A stretch of 64,000 nucleotides of DNA from Salinisphaera sp049568105 (GCF_049568105.1 NZ_CP145335.1:2480001-2544000), one strand, 5' to 3'. Shown: positions 38,165-48,162, numbered from the stretch's first letter. Notes: generated by a model not told the origin, from the sequence alone. Made by a program: numbers and translations.

Positions 38165-38932
38165 ATGAGCGCGACAATCAAAACGCCCGAGGAACAGGAC
38201 AAAATGCGCGAGGCCGGACGACTCGCTGCACAGGTTCTCGACATGATCGGGCCCTACGTCAAACCCGGCGTCACCACCGACGAACTCAACACGATATGCC
38301 ACGACTTTATGGTCGATGAGCTCGGAACCACGCCGGCGCCGCTGAACTATAACGGCTTTCCGAAATCGGTCTGCACCTCGATCAATCATGTGGTCTGCCA
38401 TGGCATTCCCGGCGACAAGAAACTCAAAAAAGGCGACGCGGTGAATATCGACGTCACCCTGATCAAGGACGGCTTCCACGGCGACAGCTCCCGCATGTAT
38501 TTCGCCGGCGAGCCGTCGATCAAAGCCCAGCGCCTGTCCGATGTCGCCGAAAAAGCCATGTATCTCGGCATTGAGCAGGTCAAGCCCGGCGCTACCCTGG
38601 GCGATATCGGTGCAGCCATTCAGCAATACGTCGAATCCCAACGCTGCTCGGTGGTACGTGAATACTGCGGGCACGGTATCGGCCTCGGCTTCCACGAAGA
38701 GCCCCAGGTACTGCATTACGGCCAGGCCGGCTCCGGCATGACCTTAGAAACCGGCATGACCTTCACCATCGAACCGATGGTGAACGCCGGCAAGCGCCAC
38801 GTGAAAATGCTGCCGGACGGCTGGACGGTGGTGACCAAGGACCATTCGCTTTCAGCTCAGTGGGAACACACTATTCTAGTGACTGAAACCGGGGTGGAAA
38901 TCCTGACGCCTAGCCAATTGGTGGCTGCCTAA
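38165..38932 (+). CDS. map: methionine aminopeptidase, type I
   Basis: Map removes the initiator methionine from nascent proteins. The 255-residue type I enzyme has the substrate and metal residues HGIPGDKKLKKGDAVNIDVT (the Asp ligand near 97), GDSSRMYFAG (second Asp), the GHGIGLGFHEEP histidine, MTFTIEPMV (Glu) and the last Glu in SAQWEHTILVT. The ATG at 38165 is chosen over an upstream in-frame ATG because it matches the family N-terminus SATIKTPEEQDKMR. It is divergent from rpsB, a common arrangement. Confidence 0.97.
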   Translation: MSATIKTPEEQDKMREAGRLAAQVLDMIGPYVKPGVTTDELNTICHDFMVDELGTTPAPLNYNGFPKSVCTSINHVVCHGIPGDKKLKKGDAVNIDVTLIKDGFHGDSSRMYFAGEPSIKAQRLSDVAEKAMYLGIEQVKPGATLGDIGAAIQQYVESQRCSVVREYCGHGIGLGFHEEPQVLHYGQAGSGMTLETGMTFTIEPMVNAGKRHVKMLPDGWTVVTKDHSLSAQWEHTILVTETGVEILTPSQLVAA

Positions 38933-38934
38933 CC

Positions 38935-41610
38935 GTGAGTATTGCATCGCCGAGCCCGGAATCCGAACTCGCTGGTCTGACCGATTGGGATAGTTTTCTC
39001 GATCATCTATGGACAATCGATATCCGCGACGCTAAAGCCGTGCGTGCAGCCCTGGATGAAGGGCAAACGCATATTGCCGAGGCCTTCCGTCGCGGTGAAT
39101 CGATCACGCGACTGGTCTCGGCGCGCTGCGAAGTAGTCGATGCCATACTCGTGCATGCATGGCGTGAGCTGATCGCCACCGAGGGCGTCTGCCTGGTGGC
39201 GGTCGGCGGCTATGGGCGCAATGAGCTTTTGCCCCAGTCGGATATCGATCTGCTGGTGCTCTATCAGCCGCATCAGCTGGATGTGGTCGGACCCGCGCTG
39301 GAAGGTTTCCTGACCTATCTCTGGGATCTCGGCCTCGAAATCGGGCATGCAGTGCGCTCCCCAGCCGAGTGCGCCGAGCTGGCCGCGGACGATATCACCA
39401 TCATGACCAACCTGATGGAATCGCGCGTCCTCACCGGCGACCCGGCGTTGTTCGCACGCATGCGCGCCAGCACCTCGGCCGAGCACCTCTGGTCTTCGGC
39501 GGATTTCTTCAACGCCAAGGTCGCCGAGCAGAATGCCCGTCACGCGCGCTATGACGAGACCGCCTACAAGCTCGAACCCAACGTCAAAGAATCTCCTGGC
39601 GGTCTGCGCGATATTCAGACCATCGCCTGGGTCGCCAAGCGCCAGTTCGCTGCGCATACCCTGGATGGCCTGGTCGACTACGGTTTTCTCAGTCGCCGCG
39701 AATTCTCCGAATTGCATCGCGGCCAGGCCTTTCTCTGGCGGGTGCGCTTTGCCCTGCACTTGCTGACCGGCCGCAATGAGAACCGGCTGCTGTTCGATCA
39801 TCAAATTCAGATCGCCCATATGCTGGGCTACAACGACGCAGAAAACACCTTGGCGGTCGAGCGCTTCATGCAGCGCTACTATCGCAACATCAATGGGTTA
39901 TCAGCTCTAAATGATGTTCTGCTTCAACTGTTCTCGGAAGCTATCCTGCATGTGTCGGACGATGAGCGTCCGCGGCCCATCAACGAACGCTTTCAGTCGC
40001 GTCACGGCTTCATCGAAGTCACGCATGAGAAAGTCTTCATCAACACACCGAGCGCCTTGCTCGAAATCTTTTATCTGATGCAGACCCGCCCGGGGTTGAG
40101 CGGTATTCGAGCCCGCACCCTGCGTTTGATGCGCCGTGACCGCCGACTGATTGACGATAACTTCAGGAATTCAATACGTTGCCGGCGATTGTTTACGGAG
40201 ATTCTACGCCAACGCAGCGGTGTAACCCGTGCGCTGCGGCGTATGAATCGATACGGCATCCTCGGACGCTATCTGCCGAAGTTCGGACAGATTATCGGCC
40301 GTATGCAGTACGACCTGTTCCATACCCTGACGGTCGACGAGCACACTCTGTTCGTGATCCGCAATATGCGGCGCCTGGCGATTCCCCGGTTCGATCACGA
40401 GCTGCCGTTCGCCAGCGAGCTGATGCAGGCTTTGAACAAGCCGCAGATCCTGTATATCACGGGTCTGATGCACGATATTGCCAAGGGCCGCGGCGGCGAT
40501 CATTCCGAGCTCGGTGCCGAGGACGCCCGCGAATTCTGTGCCGCCCACGGCCTTTCTTCGGAAGACACGGAGTTGGTGTGCTGGCTGGTGCGCCGGCACC
40601 TGCTGATGTCGATGACTGCCCAGCGACGCGATATCAACGACGTCGAAGTGGTCAACGAGTTTGCGCGCGAAGTCGGTTCGCGAGAACGGCTGGACCGGCT
40701 GTTTCTGTTGACGGTCTGCGATATCCGGGCCACCAATCCGGATCTCTGGAACTCCTGGAAGGAGAGCCTGCTTACCGATCTGTACAACAATACCCGGCGC
40801 GCACTCGAGCGCGGGCTCGACGATCCGCTGGACCGCGACGAACTGATCGCCGAAACCCGGAGCGCGGCTGCCGCCATGCTCACCCGAGCCGGCGTGAATA
40901 CGCCGCATTTCAAAAGCCTCTGGGCCCGTTTCGAACCCGAGTACTTTCTGCGCCACAGCCCGGATGAAATCGCGCGTCAAACCCGAGCGATCATCACCCA
41001 TGGCGATGACGATACACCGCTGGTCTCGATCAGCGATATCCCCGACCAGGGCACCACCCTATTCGTCTATACCCAGGACCGGGACTATCTGTTCGGTGTG
41101 ACCACCGGCGTGCTTGCCCAGCTGGGCTTGTCGGTGCTGGATGCCCGTATCAATACCACCAGCGACGACTACACCCTGGACACCTACGTCATCGCGGAAA
41201 ACAACGGCCAACCCGTGCACGATGCGTATCGTCGCAGCGAAGTCGAGGCAGCGCTGGTCCGCGCCATCGCCGACCCGGCCATCGAAAGCATCGATGTCAC
41301 CCGTCGCCCCGGCCGCCGTAACCGGTATTTCAACGTGCCCACCCAGATCTATTTCACCCAGGCGACCGAACGCGATTGTACGGTCATGGAGATCATGACC
41401 GCCGACCAGCCCGGGCTGTTATCGATCATCGGTGATGTATTTCACCGCTGCGGCATTCTGTTGGAGACCGCCAAGATCGCAACCATCGGCGAGCGGGCCG
41501 AGGACGTATTCTTTATCACCGACCGTCAACAGATGGCGATTCGGGATGACGATATCCTGCGCGAGCTGCGAACGACGATGACGATCGAACTCGATCAATC
41601 GGACGATTGA
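38935..41610 (+). CDS. glnD: bifunctional uridylyltransferase/uridylyl-removing enzyme GlnD
   Basis: GlnD senses glutamine and uridylylates or deuridylylates PII proteins to set nitrogen metabolism. The 891-residue protein has the nucleotidyltransferase motif GGYGRNELLPQSDIDLLVLY near 83-102, the helical GlnD domain, an HD hydrolase with GLMHDIAKGRGGDHSE near 510 and two C-terminal ACT domains (about 705-785 and 820-890) that bind glutamine. The start is GTG at 38935, 2 bp after the map stop; map-glnD linkage is conserved. Confidence 0.97.
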   Translation: MSIASPSPESELAGLTDWDSFLDHLWTIDIRDAKAVRAALDEGQTHIAEAFRRGESITRLVSARCEVVDAILVHAWRELIATEGVCLVAVGGYGRNELLPQSDIDLLVLYQPHQLDVVGPALEGFLTYLWDLGLEIGHAVRSPAECAELAADDITIMTNLMESRVLTGDPALFARMRASTSAEHLWSSADFFNAKVAEQNARHARYDETAYKLEPNVKESPGGLRDIQTIAWVAKRQFAAHTLDGLVDYGFLSRREFSELHRGQAFLWRVRFALHLLTGRNENRLLFDHQIQIAHMLGYNDAENTLAVERFMQRYYRNINGLSALNDVLLQLFSEAILHVSDDERPRPINERFQSRHGFIEVTHEKVFINTPSALLEIFYLMQTRPGLSGIRARTLRLMRRDRRLIDDNFRNSIRCRRLFTEILRQRSGVTRALRRMNRYGILGRYLPKFGQIIGRMQYDLFHTLTVDEHTLFVIRNMRRLAIPRFDHELPFASELMQALNKPQILYITGLMHDIAKGRGGDHSELGAEDAREFCAAHGLSSEDTELVCWLVRRHLLMSMTAQRRDINDVEVVNEFAREVGSRERLDRLFLLTVCDIRATNPDLWNSWKESLLTDLYNNTRRALERGLDDPLDRDELIAETRSAAAAMLTRAGVNTPHFKSLWARFEPEYFLRHSPDEIARQTRAIITHGDDDTPLVSISDIPDQGTTLFVYTQDRDYLFGVTTGVLAQLGLSVLDARINTTSDDYTLDTYVIAENNGQPVHDAYRRSEVEAALVRAIADPAIESIDVTRRPGRRNRYFNVPTQIYFTQATERDCTVMEIMTADQPGLLSIIGDVFHRCGILLETAKIATIGERAEDVFFITDRQQMAIRDDDILRELRTTMTIELDQSDD

Positions 41611-42145
41611 TCGCGAGTGACCTGGCCCTGGCCACGGACCGTCGTGTTTTCGGCCTTGCGAACTACCCCCAGTCTCACGGCGATCCACCGGGTCTAAAGT
41701 CACGAGCCACATCAGTACAGCCTTCACTATGAAGCGATGGCGCCCGATGGCCACTGCATGGTCACAGCGCGAGCGACGCGCTTATCGTACTCGCCGGCGT
41801 TGCGTACCTTGCGTGCAGGCCCGATGCGCAGCAGCGCGCGATGTTGTCCGTTGTGCTGGCGGACCGCATGCAAAGCATCGATCGGCCCTCGGGCGTGTTG
41901 AGGTTACCTCCAAGTACCGCGTTACCACCCCAAATCGTGGCTGGCGGGGCTCGTAACGCGGCCAGACACTATTTTGGGCGCACTCCTTCGGGGCAGTCTA
42001 TTTGGCCACAATCCAGCGTTGCCGCTCACTGACGTAGTGCAACTCCGTCGTACTCGCGGCGTCTCGGCTTACAGCCAAACAGCCGCTGGCGCGGAGTCGC
42101 ACGAAACCTCAACACGCCCTAGGTCGCGTCGTCACGAGACACGCC
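41611..42145. other. 535-bp non-coding stretch between glnD and the rhamnose island
   Basis: The gap lies between the converging glnD and the first GH78 gene. It has several short frames without ribosome-binding sites or family similarity. Its right-hand half is the terminal-inverted-repeat element described separately (41888-42122), and an extra copy of the element's end sequence abuts the GH78 stop. The left part (41611-41887) shows no feature I can name. A minus-strand frame across the element reads TIWGGN and then degenerates, perhaps transposase debris. Confidence 0.6.
41888..42122. mobile_element. MITE-like element with 14-15-bp terminal inverted repeats and CTAG-type target site
   Basis: The segment is bounded by perfect inverted repeats, GGGCGTGTTGAGGTT at 41891-41905 and its complement at 42105-42119. 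Outside the right arm the sequence reads CTAG (42119-42122) and outside the left arm CTCG (41888-41891), consistent with a 4-bp CTAG duplication with one substitution. It is about 230 bp and has no complete transposase gene. Size, ends and target resemble non-autonomous derivatives of IS5-family elements, whose IS5 group favours YTAR targets. A divergent second left end lies at 63949-64000. Confidence 0.7.
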
Positions 42146-42149
42146 CTAG
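42112..42149 (+). repeat. tandem pair of element-end sequences, ACACGCCCTAG
   Basis: The 11-mer ACACGCCCTAG occurs at 42112-42122, the right end of the element, and again at 42139-42149. The second copy contains the complement of the GH78 stop codon (42146-42148). Two ends 27 bp apart suggest a nested or repeated insertion at CTAG sites. Confidence 0.6.
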
Positions 42150-45100
42150 CCGACGCTGTCATCGAGTACGACGAGCTGGCCGGCTCGCACGTCTCGAATC
42201 GTTAGTGTTTGCCCCTCATGCGATAACTGCGGCTGATAACCACGCGCGACCGCACGCACCCTGGCCGGGTCGATATCGCCGAACTGCGTCAGATCGAGCA
42301 CCACCTCCGACTCGACGTTCGGCGGCAATGTGATCGCTAGCATTTGTCGTTCGCCGCGTTGAAAAGCCACGGCTACCGGCCCTCGCGCCGTCGGCACCCG
42401 GGCCTTGAACCAGCCGAGATCGGCGGGCTGGGGCGCGATACGCAAACGTTGTGCACCCGGCGCGATGGGCCCAACCCCGGCTATGAAACGCATGACGACA
42501 TTGGCCGGGGCAGTACCCCAGGCATGCGAGAACGTGGTGTTGCCTTTGATCGACGGATCCCAGGCTTCCATCGTGATTGTCGCCTGTAGATCATCCATCA
42601 TATGCAGCCAAGAAAAGGTCGCGCGGCTCGTCATCAATCGAAGCGCGCTTTGCGCATGGCCGCTGACATACAACCCGTCGAGCAGCTGCTGGGGCGCATA
42701 CACACTGACCCGCATCGATTGACCGGCCAGCCAAGCGCCTGCAGTCTCGCAAATCCGCTCGTCGGCCACGCCGAGCGCAAGTGCGAAAGCGCTGGCGTGC
42801 TGAGCCTGATGGGATGTACCCAGGCCATCGACATAGGCGCCGTTCGCTGCGACCAGCTGTGCATTCATTGCCGAGCGCAGCCGATCGGCCAAAGCCGCGT
42901 AGTATTGCCGCTCGTTGGCGCGTCCCAGCACGTCGGCAATCTGGGACAGCGCCCGGAATGCTGCATATTGCCAAGCATTGATTACCGTGTTGACGCGGGT
43001 GAACACATAGCCATCACGGTTGGCCGCGGGCCAGTCCACCAAGTCCCCGTTGACCTGGCTCGACTGCCCCGGATCTTTTTCGACCAGCCCGTCCGAGTTC
43101 AGATATTCGGTCAGCTGGCTCTCGACATACAGTGGGTAGTCTTCAGCGAACCGACTATCATCGCCGGTCGCCATATAGTCGCGCCAAGCCAGGATCGGTG
43201 GCATCAGCCTGTATTCGGTCGGCCATGTCGGACGACGCGCAAGATAGGCTATCGAATAGCGCGCCAGCGAATACGAACGCTGGGTATTGTATTCCGATAG
43301 CTGATTGATGATCGCATCGCCTTCATACGGAAGACGCTCGCGCGTCGGGGTATCCTGATAGACATCCAGCCGTAGCGCATCGATCGAATAACGACAGAAA
43401 TCCCAGACCCGATCGAGGTCGTCGTTGGAACTCGCGAAATCGGCGTCGTCATCGCGCCATGGCATTTTCAGCGCTCTTGCAGTCAACCCGGAGAGCACGT
43501 CCAGGTTCGGATCGGTCAACAATTCGATCCAACGGAATGCCCGATACCCCCAGTGCTGCAACCTCTGCTGTCCGTCACGCAGGGTCCATACTTCGCGGAA
43601 AGTCTGACTGGCCCGCAGGTGATAGCGCGCGCCGTTGCCGTCGCGTTCCTCACCAAGCCGAACTTCGACCGTTTGACCGGCCCGGCCGGTGATGTCCAGC
43701 TGAAGCCCGCCCACGATCTCTTGCCCGAGATCGACCAGCCAGTGCCCCTGACCCAGCTGCACGCTAGAGTCAGCCTCGACCGTCCAACACGCCACGTTGT
43801 CGACCCACCCTGGCGCTAAACCGGGCAATTCGGCACCGGCGACCGGCGCCGGCCAGCTGGCATCATCGAACCCGGGATGTTGCCACCCGGCCGGTTCGGC
43901 CCCTGCATGGATGTATTCCTGGGGCGCTTGATAATACCCACCCCCTGTAAAACCGGCCGGGGGCCGCAGACGATCGCCCGAGCGTACCCGCCAATCCGTT
44001 CCGGTGCCGATCACCTGCCGGCGCCCATCCGAGTATGTGATGACTATATCCGCCATGAATGCGCGGCGTTCGGCGCTATAACAGATCGCCGAGACCGCAT
44101 TTCTACCGGCGGTGAGCCGATCGGTAATATCGTGAACGTGGTAGCGAGTCTGGGTATCCGGATCGAACGCTCGGACCGGGCCGATACCGGCGAAATCACC
44201 GTTGACGGCCAGCCGATAGACATACTGTCGAGCCGGCTCGGGCGAACGGCCAGTCGCGCGTACCCAGGCAGCATCAACCTCCCCCGAGACCTCGAACTCG
44301 GTCCGCGCCAGCAGCCAGTCGTTGGTCAAACCTAGCGCGGCCAGAGTCGTTTCGCTGCGCCCGAGCACTAGGTCACCACGATCGGTCTGTTGACCGGTAA
44401 ACAAACCGGGTCCGGCAGCGAAATCCTCATCGATGACGGCGCTACCGTCGGTTTTGCTAAAACGAATCCTATGCCAACGCTGGGCTTCGGTACGCCCATT
44501 TCGCAGCCCGATAGTGCCGTGCGTGAAAGTATCGTCACGAGTCACATCAACGAGGCGGCCGTTAACCCGGGTTTCGAATCGATCATCTTGTAGGCGAATC
44601 GACCAATCGAACGATTCGCCAGCCGAAATCGCGATGTCCAGCGTTTTCTCGGCCAGGACCGCATAGGCGCCGTTGCGCTGGACATGCGTTTTTAGCACCG
44701 CGGGGTGACCACTACGAAGTTGCCACAGGTAATTGTTGCGCTCGTCCTGTGCCCGAAACCATACGCCAGCGGCCACGGATTCGATCGTAACGTTTGCCTC
44801 GAAGGTGCCGTTTGCGGTTTCGTCGGCCGGATTCGGGGCCCAGATCGAATCGGCCGACCACGTCGACCCCGATTCCGTGATCAATCGTTGCGGCTCGGAC
44901 CACATCGAGGCCGGACCACGCTCTGGCCATGCCCGGATGCGCCAGTAATACGCGGTATCGCGATCGAGTCCCGGCCCGTCGCAAGCCACGCCCGTCGAGC
45001 GGGATGAAGCTACGCGACCGCTGTCGTAGAGCAGGTCGCTCCCCGATGCCACCCCTTTTCGGGTTCGGCCAATCTGAACGCGGTAGGCGGTCTGCCGGGG

Positions 45101-45358
45101 CGTGGCTCCCCGGCTGGGTACAATCCAAGACAGCCTTGGCTGGCGATCAAGCACGCGTATTCCGGTTGGCCGTTCGCGCAGGTCAACCATCAACCCGGTG
45201 GGCCGGCGTGGGTCGATATGCAACGAATCGGCTGCTGAAGACGAGGCCTCGGCTTCGTCGATCCAGCGCAATGGGCCGGTCAGATGCGCGGCAGCCACGC
45301 TCCCGACCCCGAACCCCGCCCACTTCAGAAAGCGCCGTCTATTCTGATCGACTGGCAT
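42146..45358 (-). CDS. Tat-exported GH78 alpha-L-rhamnosidase with inserted sandwich domain
   Basis: This large secreted glycoside hydrolase should release alpha-linked L-rhamnose from polysaccharides or glycosides. The N-terminus has a twin-arginine signal (RRRFLKW at 7-13, hydrophobic stretch to about 30), so it is exported folded. It has the GH78 layout of an N-terminal fibronectin-like region, beta-sandwich domains, an (alpha/alpha)6 barrel and a C-terminal beta domain. The signature DTPTRERLPYEGDA carries the likely general acid E674; the second candidate is E931 in TITMEAWDP. Compared with the neighbouring paralogue it has about 160 extra residues (about 176-340) resembling a LamG/concanavalin-like sandwich. 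RBS AGGAGAAAGG precedes the ATG. The stop abuts the mobile-element scar. Confidence 0.92.
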   Translation of the reverse strand: MPVDQNRRRFLKWAGFGVGSVAAAHLTGPLRWIDEAEASSSAADSLHIDPRRPTGLMVDLRERPTGIRVLDRQPRLSWIVPSRGATPRQTAYRVQIGRTRKGVASGSDLLYDSGRVASSRSTGVACDGPGLDRDTAYYWRIRAWPERGPASMWSEPQRLITESGSTWSADSIWAPNPADETANGTFEANVTIESVAAGVWFRAQDERNNYLWQLRSGHPAVLKTHVQRNGAYAVLAEKTLDIAISAGESFDWSIRLQDDRFETRVNGRLVDVTRDDTFTHGTIGLRNGRTEAQRWHRIRFSKTDGSAVIDEDFAAGPGLFTGQQTDRGDLVLGRSETTLAALGLTNDWLLARTEFEVSGEVDAAWVRATGRSPEPARQYVYRLAVNGDFAGIGPVRAFDPDTQTRYHVHDITDRLTAGRNAVSAICYSAERRAFMADIVITYSDGRRQVIGTGTDWRVRSGDRLRPPAGFTGGGYYQAPQEYIHAGAEPAGWQHPGFDDASWPAPVAGAELPGLAPGWVDNVACWTVEADSSVQLGQGHWLVDLGQEIVGGLQLDITGRAGQTVEVRLGEERDGNGARYHLRASQTFREVWTLRDGQQRLQHWGYRAFRWIELLTDPNLDVLSGLTARALKMPWRDDDADFASSNDDLDRVWDFCRYSIDALRLDVYQDTPTRERLPYEGDAIINQLSEYNTQRSYSLARYSIAYLARRPTWPTEYRLMPPILAWRDYMATGDDSRFAEDYPLYVESQLTEYLNSDGLVEKDPGQSSQVNGDLVDWPAANRDGYVFTRVNTVINAWQYAAFRALSQIADVLGRANERQYYAALADRLRSAMNAQLVAANGAYVDGLGTSHQAQHASAFALALGVADERICETAGAWLAGQSMRVSVYAPQQLLDGLYVSGHAQSALRLMTSRATFSWLHMMDDLQATITMEAWDPSIKGNTTFSHAWGTAPANVVMRFIAGVGPIAPGAQRLRIAPQPADLGWFKARVPTARGPVAVAFQRGERQMLAITLPPNVESEVVLDLTQFGDIDPARVRAVARGYQPQLSHEGQTLTIRDVRAGQLVVLDDSVG

Positions 45359-45432
45359 ATCCCTTTCTCCTGTTCTTATAAGTTATGCAGCACAAGACGT
45401 CACCGCGACCGCGGCGATGCCGGTGCCGAGTT

Positions 45433-48162
45433 CTAGCCCGCGAGGACTACCAGTGTCCCGGGCAAGGCCTGTGTAACCGTCAGTCTCTGGTCTTGAACCT
45501 TGCTTTGCGGCTTGTAGCCACGGCCCTGCACCGTCACGCGATTCGGATCGAGTGCGCCCATCTGGCTGAGATCCAGTTCGATCTCTGATTCGGTATTGGG
45601 CGGCAGACTAATCTCGAGCAGCTGCCGCTGTCCGCGCTGGAATACCACCGATACCGGGCCGCGGATGGTCGGCACTCGGGCTTTGAACCAATCCAGGCCT
45701 GCCGGCTGCGGTGCGATACGCAGCCGAGCGGCGCCGGGCGCCACCGGCGTGACACCGGCGATATACCGCATCACGGTATTGGCCGGCGCTGTTCCCCAGG
45801 CATGCGATAACGACATATTGCTCGACACCGACGGGTCCCAGGCTTCCGGCGTGATCGTGGCTCCCAGGTCATCCATCACATGCAGCCACGAGAACTGGGC
45901 ACGACTGGTCAACAACGCCAGCGCAGCCTCGGCCTCATTCGCGTTATAGAGTGCATCGAGCAGCTGCTGGGCGCCGTAGACACTGCCCCGCATGCCTTGC
46001 CCGGCCAGCCACTGGCCGGCGGCGTTCTTCGCCGCATCCTCGGTCACGCCGAGCGCCAGCGGGAACGCCGTGGCGTGCTGGGCTTGATGCTGGGTGCCGA
46101 TGCCGTCGTAGTAGGCACCATTGCCGGCGATCAGCTGGCTATTGAGGCCCTGCTGCAACCGATCGGCGAGCGATGCGAAGCGACGCTGGTCCTGCCCGCG
46201 GCCCAACACGCCTGCGATGCGGGACAGTGCCTCATAGGCCGCGTACTGCCACGCATTGATCACTGTATTCACATTGGTGAAAACATAGTCGTCACGGTAG
46301 CCCCGCGGCCAATCGACCAGGTCGCGCGGGAACCGGTAGTACTCGCCCGGTGATTTATCGACCAAGCCCTCTGCGTTCAGATACTCGGTCAGCTGCCGTT
46401 CGACCAGCAGATCATAGTCGTCAGCCAAATTGGAGTCGTCACCGGTAGCCAGGTAGTCGCGCCAGGCGAGGATCGCGGTCATCACATGGTATTCGGTCGG
46501 CCAGGTGGGGCGCCGCGCGAGATAAGACGTCGAATAACGCGCCAGCGCATACGACCGCTGTACGTTGTATTCGGACAGCTGGTTGATGATCGCATCGCCT
46601 TCGTACGGCCCGCGCTCACGGGTCGGCGTATCCTCGTAGACGTTAACCCGCAGCGCCTTGATCGAATAGCGACACAGCTCCCAGACCCGATCCAGTGCCG
46701 AGTTGGAACTGGCGAACTCTGCCTCATTGTCGGTCCAGGGCTGGCGCAGTACGAGCGCCTGCAGCCCGCTGATCACATCGATGTCTGGAGCGGCGATCAG
46801 CTCGACCCAGCGAAAGGCCCGATAGCCCCAGTGTTGCAGGCTCTGGGCGCCGTCGCGCAACATCCAGACTTCGCGGTAGGTCTGGCCGACACGCAATTCA
46901 TAGCGCGCCCCACCGTCGTCGGCCCGTTCTTCACCGAGACGGACTTCGACCTGCTGACCGGCGCGGGCGGTGACGTTTAGCCGCAGGCCGCCGACGACTT
47001 CGCGGCCCATATCGATCAGCCAGTGCCCCGAATCGAGTTGGGTGCTGCTTTCGGGCTTGACCGGTATGCAGGCGATGTTCTGGTCCCAGCTCGGCGCCAA
47101 CCCCGGCAGTGGTCCGGCCTCGACCGGCTCGGCCCAGGCACTGTCGTCATAGCCCGGGCTGCGCCAGCCGAGCGGCTCGGCCCGGGCATCGATATATTCC
47201 TGGGGCGCTTGATAAAAACCGCCCCCGGTAAAACCGGCCGGCGGACGCCAGCCACCAGCCAACCGTACGCGCCAATCGCGCCCGGTCCCGATCACTTGGC
47301 GGCGCCCGTTGCGATAGACGATCACGATATCGGCAAGAAACGCATGCTCGTCGGCGGTATAGCAGAATGCCGAAACCACGTTGGCGCCGGCTTTGAGCTG
47401 GTTCGTAATATCGTAGGTGTGGTAGCGGGTTTCGGTATCGGGATCGAAAGCACGCACCGGCCCGACCCCGGCGAACCGATCGTTGACCGCCAGCCGAAAA
47501 ACATACTGGCGAGCGCCTTCCGGAGAGCGCCCGCTGGCCTGGATCCAGGCAGCCTCGATATCGCCGTCGACCTGAAACTCGGTACGCGCCAGCAGCCAAT
47601 CGTTGGGGCTCACACCCTGATCCGGATCCGCTTCGACCCGCGGCGCCCATATCGGCGACCCGGTCCATTCCTCGCCCATCTCTGTGACCAACCGCTGCGG
47701 CTCCGACCACATCGAAGCATGGCCGCGTTGCTGCCAGGTCCGAACGCGCCAATAATAGACCGAGTTCGGCGCCAGAGCGGGCCCGCCGTATGCAATGCCG
47801 GTCGATCTATCCGACTCGACACGCCCGCTGTCCCAAACCAGATCGGTGCCCGATGCGAGACTGTCCCGGCTACGGCCGATTTGCACGCGATAAGCCGCCT
47901 GCTGCGGTACCGGCCCAAGCGCTGGCACGATCCAGGACAATCTCGGGCGATGGTCGGTGACCCGAATCCCCAAGGGCTCGGGCAGAAGATCCATGAGCAG
48001 CCCGGAGGGTGCCCTCGGGTCGATGCCCAGCCGATCGCTCTGGGCCGCCTCGGCCGCCTCCATCCACTCGATCGGGCCGGTCAGGCGGGCTGCAGCGATC
48101 CCCGCCACACCGCCGCCGGCTAATTTGAGAATCCGTCGTCTTGTTTGGTTGACCTTTGTCAT
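45433..48162 (-). CDS. Tat-exported GH78 alpha-L-rhamnosidase, shorter paralogue
   Basis: This 909-residue enzyme is a close paralogue of the next gene and probably cleaves terminal alpha-L-rhamnose outside the cytoplasm. A twin-arginine signal (RRRILKL at 8-14) with hydrophobic AGGGVAGIAAA follows the start. The GH78 signature DTPTRERGPYEGDA gives the likely acid E516, and TITPEAWDP gives E773. It lacks the roughly 160-residue insert of its paralogue. GGAGGAGAT lies just before the ATG at 48162, and the paralogue follows after 74 bp, so the two are probably co-transcribed from a promoter in 48163-48475. Substrate specificity cannot be read from sequence. Confidence 0.93.
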   Translation of the reverse strand: MTKVNQTRRRILKLAGGGVAGIAAARLTGPIEWMEAAEAAQSDRLGIDPRAPSGLLMDLLPEPLGIRVTDHRPRLSWIVPALGPVPQQAAYRVQIGRSRDSLASGTDLVWDSGRVESDRSTGIAYGGPALAPNSVYYWRVRTWQQRGHASMWSEPQRLVTEMGEEWTGSPIWAPRVEADPDQGVSPNDWLLARTEFQVDGDIEAAWIQASGRSPEGARQYVFRLAVNDRFAGVGPVRAFDPDTETRYHTYDITNQLKAGANVVSAFCYTADEHAFLADIVIVYRNGRRQVIGTGRDWRVRLAGGWRPPAGFTGGGFYQAPQEYIDARAEPLGWRSPGYDDSAWAEPVEAGPLPGLAPSWDQNIACIPVKPESSTQLDSGHWLIDMGREVVGGLRLNVTARAGQQVEVRLGEERADDGGARYELRVGQTYREVWMLRDGAQSLQHWGYRAFRWVELIAAPDIDVISGLQALVLRQPWTDNEAEFASSNSALDRVWELCRYSIKALRVNVYEDTPTRERGPYEGDAIINQLSEYNVQRSYALARYSTSYLARRPTWPTEYHVMTAILAWRDYLATGDDSNLADDYDLLVERQLTEYLNAEGLVDKSPGEYYRFPRDLVDWPRGYRDDYVFTNVNTVINAWQYAAYEALSRIAGVLGRGQDQRRFASLADRLQQGLNSQLIAGNGAYYDGIGTQHQAQHATAFPLALGVTEDAAKNAAGQWLAGQGMRGSVYGAQQLLDALYNANEAEAALALLTSRAQFSWLHVMDDLGATITPEAWDPSVSSNMSLSHAWGTAPANTVMRYIAGVTPVAPGAARLRIAPQPAGLDWFKARVPTIRGPVSVVFQRGQRQLLEISLPPNTESEIELDLSQMGALDPNRVTVQGRGYKPQSKVQDQRLTVTQALPGTLVVLAG

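Noticed and set aside
41841..42032. 63-codon plus-strand frame in the MITE-like element
   Set aside because: It spans the element's terminal repeat and continues outside it. Such frames are a usual annotation artefact of inverted-repeat elements.
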